From Deltaproteobacteria bacterium (GTDB lineage Bacteria; Bdellovibrionota_C; UBA2361; SZUA-149; JADYYL01), in NCBI GenBank assembly GCA_020853655.1, contig JADYYL010000192.1, positions 1 through 5,094 of the forward strand: a stretch of 5,094 nt of DNA, read 5' to 3'. The notes beneath the pieces were generated by a model. The model searched no databases. It saw only the letters and a list, made by a program, of their open reading frames with translations, and had not been told where the DNA came from. A program made the position numbers and the translations under genes. Positions 1 through 5,094 of this stretch are shown piece after piece. Position 1 is the stretch's first letter, and each line of letters begins with the position of its first letter.

Positions 1-963
1 GCCGCAATCGTCGTCTTCGCGTCGACCAATCCGTATCTTCTGCTCGAGACCGAGAAAGTGGCGGAGGACTTCGAGTATCAATCCTACTGGGTCCGAGAAG
101 GTCTTCCTGGGATTCAAATGGACTTCGGTTGGAGGTGGCTCTTCCTCTTTGCGCTGCGCTACGGTGCGGGGCTTGGTGTGTGCGCCTTCGCTCTCGTTGG
201 CGCTTGGGCACTCCTCAAGCGACAGAATCCGACAGGCGCTCAGAGCCCGAACGCCTCTCTCTTTGCGAAGCTGCATTCGTATTTTTCAGGCAGAGAGACG
301 TTTTGGTGTTGCCTTGTCATCGTCGTTCTGATGTCGATCCCACTGCTCCGCAGTAAACTTTTGTTCTTTCGATACGTCCTTTTGTTCATGCCCGTGCTTT
401 GCGCTTTTGCCGCTGTTGGAGTCGATGAGATGGCGCGCCGGGTGCCTGCCGCGTGGAGATCGTCCATGCTTCTCGGCGGGGTGGCGGTATGCATCCTCGA
501 TCCCGCCATTCGAATATCGCGCACCGGATTCTTGCTTTCCGAGCTCGATACGCGAACCGAGGCGAAGCAGTGGATTGAAGAGCACATCCCGCCAAACACT
601 CCGCTTGGTTCACATTCGACATACTATTATGGCAAGCCTCAGCTCGCCTATGGGTATTCGTTCCCGGACGCGAGGCTCGCCGAGTGTGGTTCCAATCCGA
701 ACGAGTGTCTCGAGTGGGTCATTATCGATGAGCACCCAGTGAGGATGTTCTCGCCCGAGCTGACGCCTGAAGAGAAAAGCGCTCTCGCCACACGGTATGA
801 CCGAGTCTACGATGTCCATCCCGTTCGAGAGGGTGGATATCGGACTGGCCTATACGACCCAAGCGATGCATTCTATGTCCCTATTGCCAGTGGGGCAGAC
901 GTCATTCGCCCAGGTACGACGCTCTCCATCTACCGTCGGAAGGGTGGGGTCGGCACGCGGTGA
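1..963 (+). CDS. GT39/PMT-type membrane glycosyltransferase, C-terminal part (5' end outside window)
   Basis: The reading frame is open from base 1, so the gene is cut by the window edge; the GTG at 58 is internal and not a real start. About 320 residues remain. They begin with a segment reading FASTNPYLLLE, like the short loop after a membrane helix in GT39/PMT-like enzymes. About four hydrophobic segments follow (near partial residues 45-72, 100-115, 120-142 and 153-168), including an RYVLLFMPVL helix typical of the family. After these comes a soluble domain with DTRTEAKQWIEEHIPP and the closing pattern DAFYVPIASG...RPG...IYRR, both familiar from bacterial 'glycosyltransferase family 39' proteins. 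Such enzymes sit in the inner membrane and transfer a sugar from a polyprenyl-phosphate carrier to a lipid, glycan or protein on the periplasmic side. The catalytic N-terminal Asp region is not visible, so donor and acceptor cannot be named. The family call is from remembered patterns and is fairly firm; the substrate is unknown. Confidence 0.78.
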   Translation, partial: AAIVVFASTNPYLLLETEKVAEDFEYQSYWVREGLPGIQMDFGWRWLFLFALRYGAGLGVCAFALVGAWALLKRQNPTGAQSPNASLFAKLHSYFSGRETFWCCLVIVVLMSIPLLRSKLLFFRYVLLFMPVLCAFAAVGVDEMARRVPAAWRSSMLLGGVAVCILDPAIRISRTGFLLSELDTRTEAKQWIEEHIPPNTPLGSHSTYYYGKPQLAYGYSFPDARLAECGSNPNECLEWVIIDEHPVRMFSPELTPEEKSALATRYDRVYDVHPVREGGYRTGLYDPSDAFYVPIASGADVIRPGTTLSIYRRKGGVGTR

Positions 964-1073
964 ACGCAATAATCTGAACCGGGCGGCAGATCGATCCCGT
1001 CGACGTGTCTCGTCAATCGCCGCGCCCAGAAGCGGATTTGCTCAGAAGGGATTTCTCAGTTTTCGATAGTGAC

Positions 1074-1077
1074 GAGG
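1074..1077 (+). promoter_or_regulatory. Ribosome binding site deciding the amgK start
   Basis: GAGG ends 4 bases before the ATG at 1082 and only 1 base before the in-frame GTG at 1079. An in-frame TGA at 1070-1072 rules out any earlier start. The ATG is therefore the better choice, although its spacing is on the short side. The GTG would add one residue only. Confidence 0.55.
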
Positions 1078-1081
1078 TGTG

Positions 1082-2209
1082 ATGCAAACGACAGAAGCGC
1101 AATCCGTCGATGCAGAGTCGGAGGCAAGAATTCGTGAAGTGATCGGCCGCTGGGAGCCAGCGCGGAAAGATTGCCTGGTCCTCGGAATGACCCCGGACGC
1201 GTCATTGCGCCGCTACTTTCGCGTCCGATGGGACTCGGGTCGTCCGGCGAGCGCTCTGGCGATGGTGTTTCTTTCCCTCGCCGTGCCCGAAGCAGTCGGC
1301 AAGCACGCCGTTAATTCATACGATTCTTACGTGCAGCTCACCCATTTCCTCTCGCGCCACGGGGTCTCGGTGCCGACGCTCTATTTTGAGAGCGAGGCGC
1401 CGCCTATTTTGATCCTCGAGGATCTCGGTGATGTCATGCTTGCCGATGTCCTCCTCGGGAGGGCAGGGCAAGCAAATCCTGAAGACCGGTTGGCTCGGCT
1501 GTATTCTCGCGCGTGCGAGATTATTGTTGAGATACAACGAATACCGTCTGAGAGCGGATTTTTCCCGTTCGAGCGGGGGTTCACAGAAGAGATCTATGTC
1601 AACGAGATGAGCGAGACTCTTGATTTTCTCCTTCGCCCACTCGACGCGTCTCCCGACCGCTATCGAGTATTCGAGGAGGCTTCAGCGCTGATTGCGGACG
1701 AACTCGGGAGCTTTCCGAAAATTCTAGCGCACCGGGATTTTCACTCGTGGAACTTGATGGTCGACCCTTCAGAGCAGGTTCGAGTCATCGATTTTCAAGA
1801 CGCGCTTTTGGCGACTGGATCCTATGACCTTGTCTCGCTCTTAAATGACCGGGATGCAGATTCGGCTCTCGGCGATCGTCTCTACGTGCAGCTCGTGCAG
1901 GGATTTTATACCGCTGCTGGATCTCGCGCGGATTTCTATGCTGAGTATGATCGTGCGTTGTTGCAGCGAGATCTGAAGGTCGCCGGGCGGTTCGCAAAGT
2001 TATCGACGGTACGAGGACTGACGACCTACGCAGCCTGGATTCCGGGAACGCTTCGGCGTATCGGTCGCACGCTCGAGCGGATCACTGCCTCCGGCGGCCA
2101 ACACGCTCTCTACGGATCGCTCCTCGAGCTCCTGTGCGATCACTTCCCAGAGGTGAAAGCTGGTGCGCTCAATCCATTGCGTTTTGATGCGCCGAAGGCG
2201 AGCGAGTAA
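1082..2209 (+). CDS. amgK: AmgK-like anomeric sugar kinase (N-acetylmuramate/N-acetylglucosamine 1-kinase)
   Basis: This is a 375-residue cytoplasmic protein of the aminoglycoside phosphotransferase (APH) fold. AmgK uses ATP to phosphorylate MurNAc or GlcNAc at the anomeric carbon, giving the 1-phosphate used by MurU. Visible motifs in order are DASLRRYFRV (from D39), typical of the AmgK N-lobe; ILEDLGD (residues 111-117), the hinge-side stretch; HRDFHSWN (217-224), the Brenner-type catalytic loop with D219 as likely base and N224 as metal ligand; and IDFQDA with D237 as the Mg2+ Asp, followed by YDLVSLL. A late RDLKVAGRFAKL stretch matches the helical C-lobe of AmgK. The protein looks somewhat longer than usual family members, with a C-terminal extension after about residue 350. 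The next gene is a MurU-like nucleotidyltransferase only 2 bases away, which strongly supports the pathway. It could instead be an uncharacterised APH-family sugar kinase with another substrate; the kinase fold itself is near certain. Confidence 0.83.
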   Translation: MQTTEAQSVDAESEARIREVIGRWEPARKDCLVLGMTPDASLRRYFRVRWDSGRPASALAMVFLSLAVPEAVGKHAVNSYDSYVQLTHFLSRHGVSVPTLYFESEAPPILILEDLGDVMLADVLLGRAGQANPEDRLARLYSRACEIIVEIQRIPSESGFFPFERGFTEEIYVNEMSETLDFLLRPLDASPDRYRVFEEASALIADELGSFPKILAHRDFHSWNLMVDPSEQVRVIDFQDALLATGSYDLVSLLNDRDADSALGDRLYVQLVQGFYTAAGSRADFYAEYDRALLQRDLKVAGRFAKLSTVRGLTTYAAWIPGTLRRIGRTLERITASGGQHALYGSLLELLCDHFPEVKAGALNPLRFDAPKASE

Positions 2210-2211
2210 CT

Positions 2212-2961
2212 ATGCCATCGCTGGATGCAGACGTTTTACTTTTGGCTGCAGGCTTCGGAACCCGCCTCAAGCCACTCACGGATTCGACGCCGAAACCTCT
2301 GCTCGAGATCGACGGACGGTGCTTGATCGAGTTCGCGCTCGACCTGTGCGTCCGATCAGGCGCGCGGCGAGTGCTCGTCAATCTCCACTATCTGGGGGAC
2401 CGTATTCGCCAAAGACTCGGGGATGGCAGCAGTTATGGGCTGCGGATTGAGTATGCCGAGGAGCCCGTCATTCTCGATACCGGTGGAGCTATCAAGAATA
2501 TCGAGGGGCTCCTCCTTCACGACCGACTGATTGTTCTTAACTCTGACACCATATTCGGGCCAGGCCTGATGCTCGATGAGCTGGTCGAGGCTCATCTGCT
2601 CCATTCGGACAAGCCGGCGATCACGGCGGTTGTGCGCCAAGATCCGCAATCCGCGGACTACGGTGAACTCGGTTTGGATACCAAGAATCGTCTCGTGAGC
2701 TTCCTTGGAAAACAATATTCAACAGTTTCAGCCGTCCAAAAGACCATGTTTGCGGGGGCTCACGTTCTTGAGCGATCGGTCATAACCGCTATGCCGCCGC
2801 GCGGGAGCATTTTTAGCGTGACTCGAGATACGTGGGCGGGGTTACTCGCGGCCGGGGAGACAATCTGCGGGTATCATTTTGATGGGTACTGGAGCGATGT
2901 TGGCACTCCCGAACGGTTCTTCGCCGCATCCAAAGAAGTGCCCCTCATTTTTCCGAGATGA
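2212..2961 (+). CDS. murU: MurU-like nucleotidyltransferase (N-acetylmuramate-1-phosphate uridylyltransferase)
   Basis: This 249-residue protein has the sugar-1-phosphate nucleotidyltransferase (NTP_transferase) Rossmann fold. MurU joins UTP and MurNAc-1-phosphate to give UDP-MurNAc and pyrophosphate in the cytoplasm. Visible motifs are LAAGFGTRLKPLT...PKPLL (residues 11-31), the nucleotide-binding loop with R18 and K28; LGDGSSYGLRIEY (69-81), very like MurU; LDTGGAI (88-94), the sugar/base-binding loop; NSD (110-112), with D112 as likely Mg2+ ligand; and WSDVGTPERF (227-236), the closing motif with a second likely metal Asp at 229. Length is close to MurU and much shorter than GlmU, and no acyltransferase hexapeptide domain follows. 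The ATG lies 2 bases after the amgK stop with only a weak upstream purine run, so translation is probably coupled. The signature differs slightly from classical MurU (NSD rather than NGD), so a related hexose-1-phosphate nucleotidyltransferase is the main alternative. The amgK neighbour favours MurU. Confidence 0.78.
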   Translation: MPSLDADVLLLAAGFGTRLKPLTDSTPKPLLEIDGRCLIEFALDLCVRSGARRVLVNLHYLGDRIRQRLGDGSSYGLRIEYAEEPVILDTGGAIKNIEGLLLHDRLIVLNSDTIFGPGLMLDELVEAHLLHSDKPAITAVVRQDPQSADYGELGLDTKNRLVSFLGKQYSTVSAVQKTMFAGAHVLERSVITAMPPRGSIFSVTRDTWAGLLAAGETICGYHFDGYWSDVGTPERFFAASKEVPLIFPR

Positions 2962-3056
2962 AGATTGGCGCTCGAGGGACGAATTTGGCCTTTCGTGACG
3001 GCGCATCTTCGTCAATATTGGGAGTCATCCAAGGATATTTTGGGGTAGTCAACTCT

Positions 3057-3090
3057 GCCGGTTCGGCCGGCGAGAAGTATTTTTCGTTTT
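3057..3090 (+). terminator. Weak terminator-like hairpin between murU and the transpeptidase gene
   Basis: GCCGG (3057-3061) can pair with CCGGC (3067-3071) around a 5-base loop. T runs follow at 3080-3084 and 3087-3090. The stem is only 5 bp and the T run starts 8 bases after it, so this is not a classical intrinsic terminator. It may act as a weak attenuator, or be chance in GC-rich DNA. It is the only structure seen in the 169-base gap, where no convincing -35/-10 pair was found. Confidence 0.2.
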
Positions 3091-3120
3091 CCGAGTTTGT
3101 GCGTGATGAGCGCATTCTCA

Positions 3121-3125
3121 AGGGA
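3121..3125 (+). promoter_or_regulatory. Ribosome binding site supporting the GTG start at 3131
   Basis: AGGGA ends 5 bases before the GTG at 3131, a good Shine-Dalgarno position. An in-frame TGA at 3107-3109 leaves no earlier start. Later in-frame candidates (GTG at 3161, TTG at 3251) lack a comparable upstream purine run. Confidence 0.6.
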
Positions 3126-3130
3126 AGACG

Positions 3131-4855
3131 GTGTCAGTGCATTTTGTGGGTAGGCCAAACGTGGCGAGCAACTTTGACAGCCATCAGAGATCCGATTCCT
3201 CGGCGCGTCCGGAACTGCGCCGAGGCGTTTCGAGCCGCTATCGCCGCGTTTTGATCCGCTATCGCGGAGGGGTCCTGGCGCTTGTCGGGGGAACAGCCCT
3301 CGCGCTCTCCTTGGTCGGCGTTTCCTTCGCGAAGGATCCGTTTCTTGCGTCCAGCGGCTCCGAAACGCGCGAGCGGGGCATCGAACACGTTTCGCGGTCA
3401 AATGGCCTCAAGAATAGCCATGGGCACGAGCCGAGCGATCTGGATCTCCTTGCCAGTCCACCACATGCGCAGATCGCACAGGCGGGCTCGATCGGCTTAC
3501 CATCGACCGTTGCTGGTTCCGGAGACGTCGCGCTTTCCATCAGCCGGCATCGGACCCCTCTGATTGATCGCGTGCCGGCGTTCGATAGGAAGCAGGGGAA
3601 CGCCTTCTACTCTGTCGACGGCCTAGGCCGGAAGCTGGTCTATACGATCGACGTGGGGCTGCAAGAGCGCGCGAATGAGATTCTGAGCAAACGTCGCCCG
3701 GAGTGGGCGGCTCTCGTGGCCGTTCGTCCAAAAACTGGCGAAATCTTGGCGATGTCGAGCTACTCAGCTCGAGAGGGAGCGAATTCGAACGTCGCCACCC
3801 GAGCAACGTTTCCCGCGGCTTCACTGATCAAGGTGATCACGGCCGCTGCCGCAGTCGAGAGAGCGGGAATGACAGGCGATGATCGAATCCTTTTCCGCGG
3901 AGGAAATTACGATCTCGAGCGCTATAATTATTTGCCGGACCCCGTCAGAGATCGGCGGGTGATGACTCTTGGGGACGCGCTCGGCCGGTCGGTGAATCCG
4001 GTGTTCGCACGGCTTGCGCTGACCAAGCTCACATTCTGGTCGCTTCGATCCTATGCCGAGCGTTTCGGTTTCAATTCTGACCTCCCTTACGATTTTCCGG
4101 TCTCGGAGAGTTCTTACTCACACAATCTCGACGACTATAGCTATGCGAGAACGGCGGCCGGATTCGGTACCGTTTTTGTGAGTCCGGTGCATGCCGCATT
4201 GATCGCCGGCTCCCTGGGCAACGGTGGGGTGCTCGTTCAGCCCCACATCATCTCCGCTATTTATGGCCCGAGCGGCGATCCGTTGTATCACGCGGGGCGC
4301 ACACCGGTGCGCCGTGTTGTGACCGAGCAGACCGCGAAAGAGGTTCTCTCGATGATGCGGAGTACCGTGGAAACTGGAACCGCTCGAAGCGCGTTCGCTC
4401 GGCATATGGATGTCTTCCGTCAGATTCCGATCGCCGGCAAGACGGGCACCTTAAGTGGAGAGAATCCAAAGGGGATGTATTACTGGTTTATCGGTGCGGC
4501 TCCGGCCCATGACGCGGACATCGTTGTCTCTGCACTCGTGATCGCGAACGGGACAAAGCGCTTTCGCGGTAGCCATGCAGCGAGTGATTTACTTGATTAC
4601 TATTTCCGCAGGAAGTTCGGGATGACAATCCCCGCTCTGACCGATCCGGTCATCGTGCGCAAGTCGAGATCGACGAATCGCTCGGTCAAAAGGTCCGGGG
4701 CGAGGAAGTCTGGGGGCAAGCGGTCGGCTGTGCAGGTGACCAAGCGAGGCAAGACCACCGCCAAGCCAAAGGCTGTTGCGAAGCGGGTCCCGAAGGTCGT
4801 CGTCAAGCCAGTTGCCAAGAAGCCGGTGAGAAAGCCATTCAAGGCGGCGTCCTAG
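3131..4855 (+). CDS. Membrane-anchored penicillin-binding transpeptidase with a polycationic C-terminal tail
   Basis: This 574-residue protein should cross-link peptidoglycan stem peptides in the periplasm (D,D-transpeptidase, the beta-lactam target). A basic cytoplasmic N-terminus (many Arg, residues 20-45) precedes one membrane segment at about 46-67. A linker of about 100 residues without recognisable domain follows. The transpeptidase domain starts near LVYTIDVGLQ (169) and VAVRPKTGEIL (196). The catalytic triad of motifs is complete: SLIK with nucleophile S231 and K234, SVN at 287-289, and KTGT at 437-440. A typical AAGFGTVFVSP...NGGVLVQPH stretch begins at about 342. There is no glycosyltransferase domain, so it is not class A, and too little room for the full pedestal of standard class B enzymes such as PBP2 or FtsI. 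Residues 510-574 hold 24 Lys/Arg in 65 positions and no Asp or Glu. The start is GTG with a good ribosome site. The transpeptidase fold is secure; the subfamily and role (elongation, division or repair) are open. Confidence 0.88.
   Translation: MSVHFVGRPNVASNFDSHQRSDSSARPELRRGVSSRYRRVLIRYRGGVLALVGGTALALSLVGVSFAKDPFLASSGSETRERGIEHVSRSNGLKNSHGHEPSDLDLLASPPHAQIAQAGSIGLPSTVAGSGDVALSISRHRTPLIDRVPAFDRKQGNAFYSVDGLGRKLVYTIDVGLQERANEILSKRRPEWAALVAVRPKTGEILAMSSYSAREGANSNVATRATFPAASLIKVITAAAAVERAGMTGDDRILFRGGNYDLERYNYLPDPVRDRRVMTLGDALGRSVNPVFARLALTKLTFWSLRSYAERFGFNSDLPYDFPVSESSYSHNLDDYSYARTAAGFGTVFVSPVHAALIAGSLGNGGVLVQPHIISAIYGPSGDPLYHAGRTPVRRVVTEQTAKEVLSMMRSTVETGTARSAFARHMDVFRQIPIAGKTGTLSGENPKGMYYWFIGAAPAHDADIVVSALVIANGTKRFRGSHAASDLLDYYFRRKFGMTIPALTDPVIVRKSRSTNRSVKRSGARKSGGKRSAVQVTKRGKTTAKPKAVAKRVPKVVVKPVAKKPVRKPFKAAS
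3198..3225 (+). other. Strong hairpin inside the 5' part of the transpeptidase gene
   Basis: CCTCGGCGC (3198-3206) is a perfect inverted copy of GCGCCGAGG (3217-3225), separated by 10 bases. A 9-bp, GC-rich stem would form in the mRNA at about codons 23-32, shortly after the GTG start and before the membrane anchor. It may slow early translation or be incidental to Arg-rich coding; no function can be shown from sequence. Confidence 0.5.
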
Positions 4856-5094
4856 CTCAGAGACACTCTCTCTCCCGCGCCGACGCGTTGCAGGGACTAC
4901 GCCGCCGTCCTCCCGTGAATCGTCCTCCGCCGGGCCCTAGAGCGTGTTATGCACTTTTTCCCTGCTGCGAAGCTGATATCGGAAGCATCTGCGTCGTCGG
5001 GTTTGTCGCGAGTGCTCAACGGCCTTCAGGCCGCCTCCGCGCTCGCTCCGGCACCCTCCTCGCATCTGCTCCCGCTCTCAGCTTCTCGCGACGA
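4856..5094. other. Non-coding 3' flank with no supported gene
   Basis: After the TAG stop of the transpeptidase gene no ribosome site followed by a credible gene is seen on either strand. A frame from ATG 4949 stays open to the window edge, but it is short, Ala/Ser/Leu-rich and has no Shine-Dalgarno sequence. A T5 run (4955-4959) is not preceded by a solid stem, so no clear terminator can be assigned. The distal half carries the short repeats listed separately. Confidence 0.5.
4969..5092. repeat. Cluster of short inverted and direct repeats, possible intergenic repeat element
   Basis: Four repeat relationships lie within 124 bases. GAAGCTGA (4969-4976) is inverted as TCAGCTTC (5078-5085). 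GTCGCGAG (5005-5012) is inverted as CTCGCGAC (5085-5092). GCATCTGC occurs directly at 4985-4992 and 5062-5069. CGGCC and GGCCG flank TTCA as a small hairpin (5020-5033). The two long-range pairs share base 5085 and overlap in span, so they cannot form one simple nested structure. This may be a dispersed intergenic repeat or the border of an element continuing past the window. Each 8-bp match could also arise by chance. Confidence 0.3.

Noticed and set aside
797..1069. 90-codon frame across the glycosyltransferase stop and the gap before amgK
   Set aside because: Most of it is an out-of-frame overlap of the glycosyltransferase end; the product is Arg/Ser-rich with no domain.
3018..3041. TTGGGA and TATTTT as a promoter for the transpeptidase gene
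   Set aside because: The spacer is only 12 bases, too short for a sigma-70 promoter.
3174..3202. TTGACA (3174-3179), a perfect -35 consensus
   Set aside because: No -10-like hexamer lies 16-18 bases downstream, and the site is inside the coding region with the better start upstream.
2958..3254. 98-codon frame starting in an ATGA overlap with the murU stop
   Set aside because: The ATGA overlap is attractive, but the product has no recognisable domain or membrane pattern, and the frame runs about 120 bases into the well-supported transpeptidase gene in another frame.
4600..4842. Minus-strand frame opposite the transpeptidase C-terminus
   Set aside because: It is the antisense of the Lys-rich low-complexity tail, which removes stop codons on the opposite strand; no independent support.
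3131..4855. Class D beta-lactamase or antibiotic-resistance enzyme
   Set aside because: The SxxK/SxN/KTG motifs are shared, but the length, the membrane anchor and the NGG...P and transpeptidase stretches fit a penicillin-binding protein.
4949..5094. Frame from ATG 4949 open to the window edge
   Set aside because: About 48 codons of Ala/Ser/Leu-rich sequence with no ribosome site, lying across the repeat cluster; an open frame of this size is expected by chance in GC-rich DNA.

Overview
The window looks like chromosomal DNA of a Gram-negative bacterium with moderately high GC. CTC, GAG and GAT codons are frequent, and GTG is used as a start codon. Four protein genes are supported, all on the + strand. 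No tRNA, rRNA, CRISPR array, transposase or phage gene was found. The best lineage clue is the AmgK/MurU-like pair, a route known from Gram-negative bacteria. A deltaproteobacterial or related lineage would fit, but the sequence does not prove it.

Layout. Bases 1-963 are the 3' part of a polytopic membrane glycosyltransferase of the GT39/PMT (dolichyl/undecaprenyl-phosphate sugar transferase) type; its beginning lies outside the window. A gap of about 118 bases (964-1081) shows no convincing promoter or terminator. It is followed by amgK (1082-2209), an aminoglycoside-phosphotransferase-fold sugar kinase, and by murU (2212-2961), a nucleotidyltransferase starting 2 bases after the amgK stop. 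Bases 2962-3130 are non-coding and hold one short hairpin followed by T-rich sequence. The last gene (3131-4855) encodes a membrane-anchored penicillin-binding transpeptidase. It has all three active-site motifs, no room for the usual large N-terminal pedestal domain, and a very basic Lys/Arg-rich C-terminal tail. Bases 4856-5094 contain no supported gene. Their last 125 bases carry short inverted and direct repeats that resemble an intergenic repeat or the margin of an element.

How the genes fit together. AmgK and MurU are known to act in sequence: MurNAc is phosphorylated at the anomeric position, then the 1-phosphate is converted to UDP-MurNAc. This returns cell-wall sugar to peptidoglycan synthesis without the MurA/MurB steps. 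A D,D-transpeptidase downstream gives the block a cell-wall theme: precursor salvage in the cytoplasm and cross-linking in the periplasm. The upstream glycosyltransferase may belong to envelope glycan modification, but nothing in the sequence ties it to the other three genes. No clearly new system is visible. The most distinctive points are the linkage of the salvage pair to a compact transpeptidase and that protein's polycationic tail.
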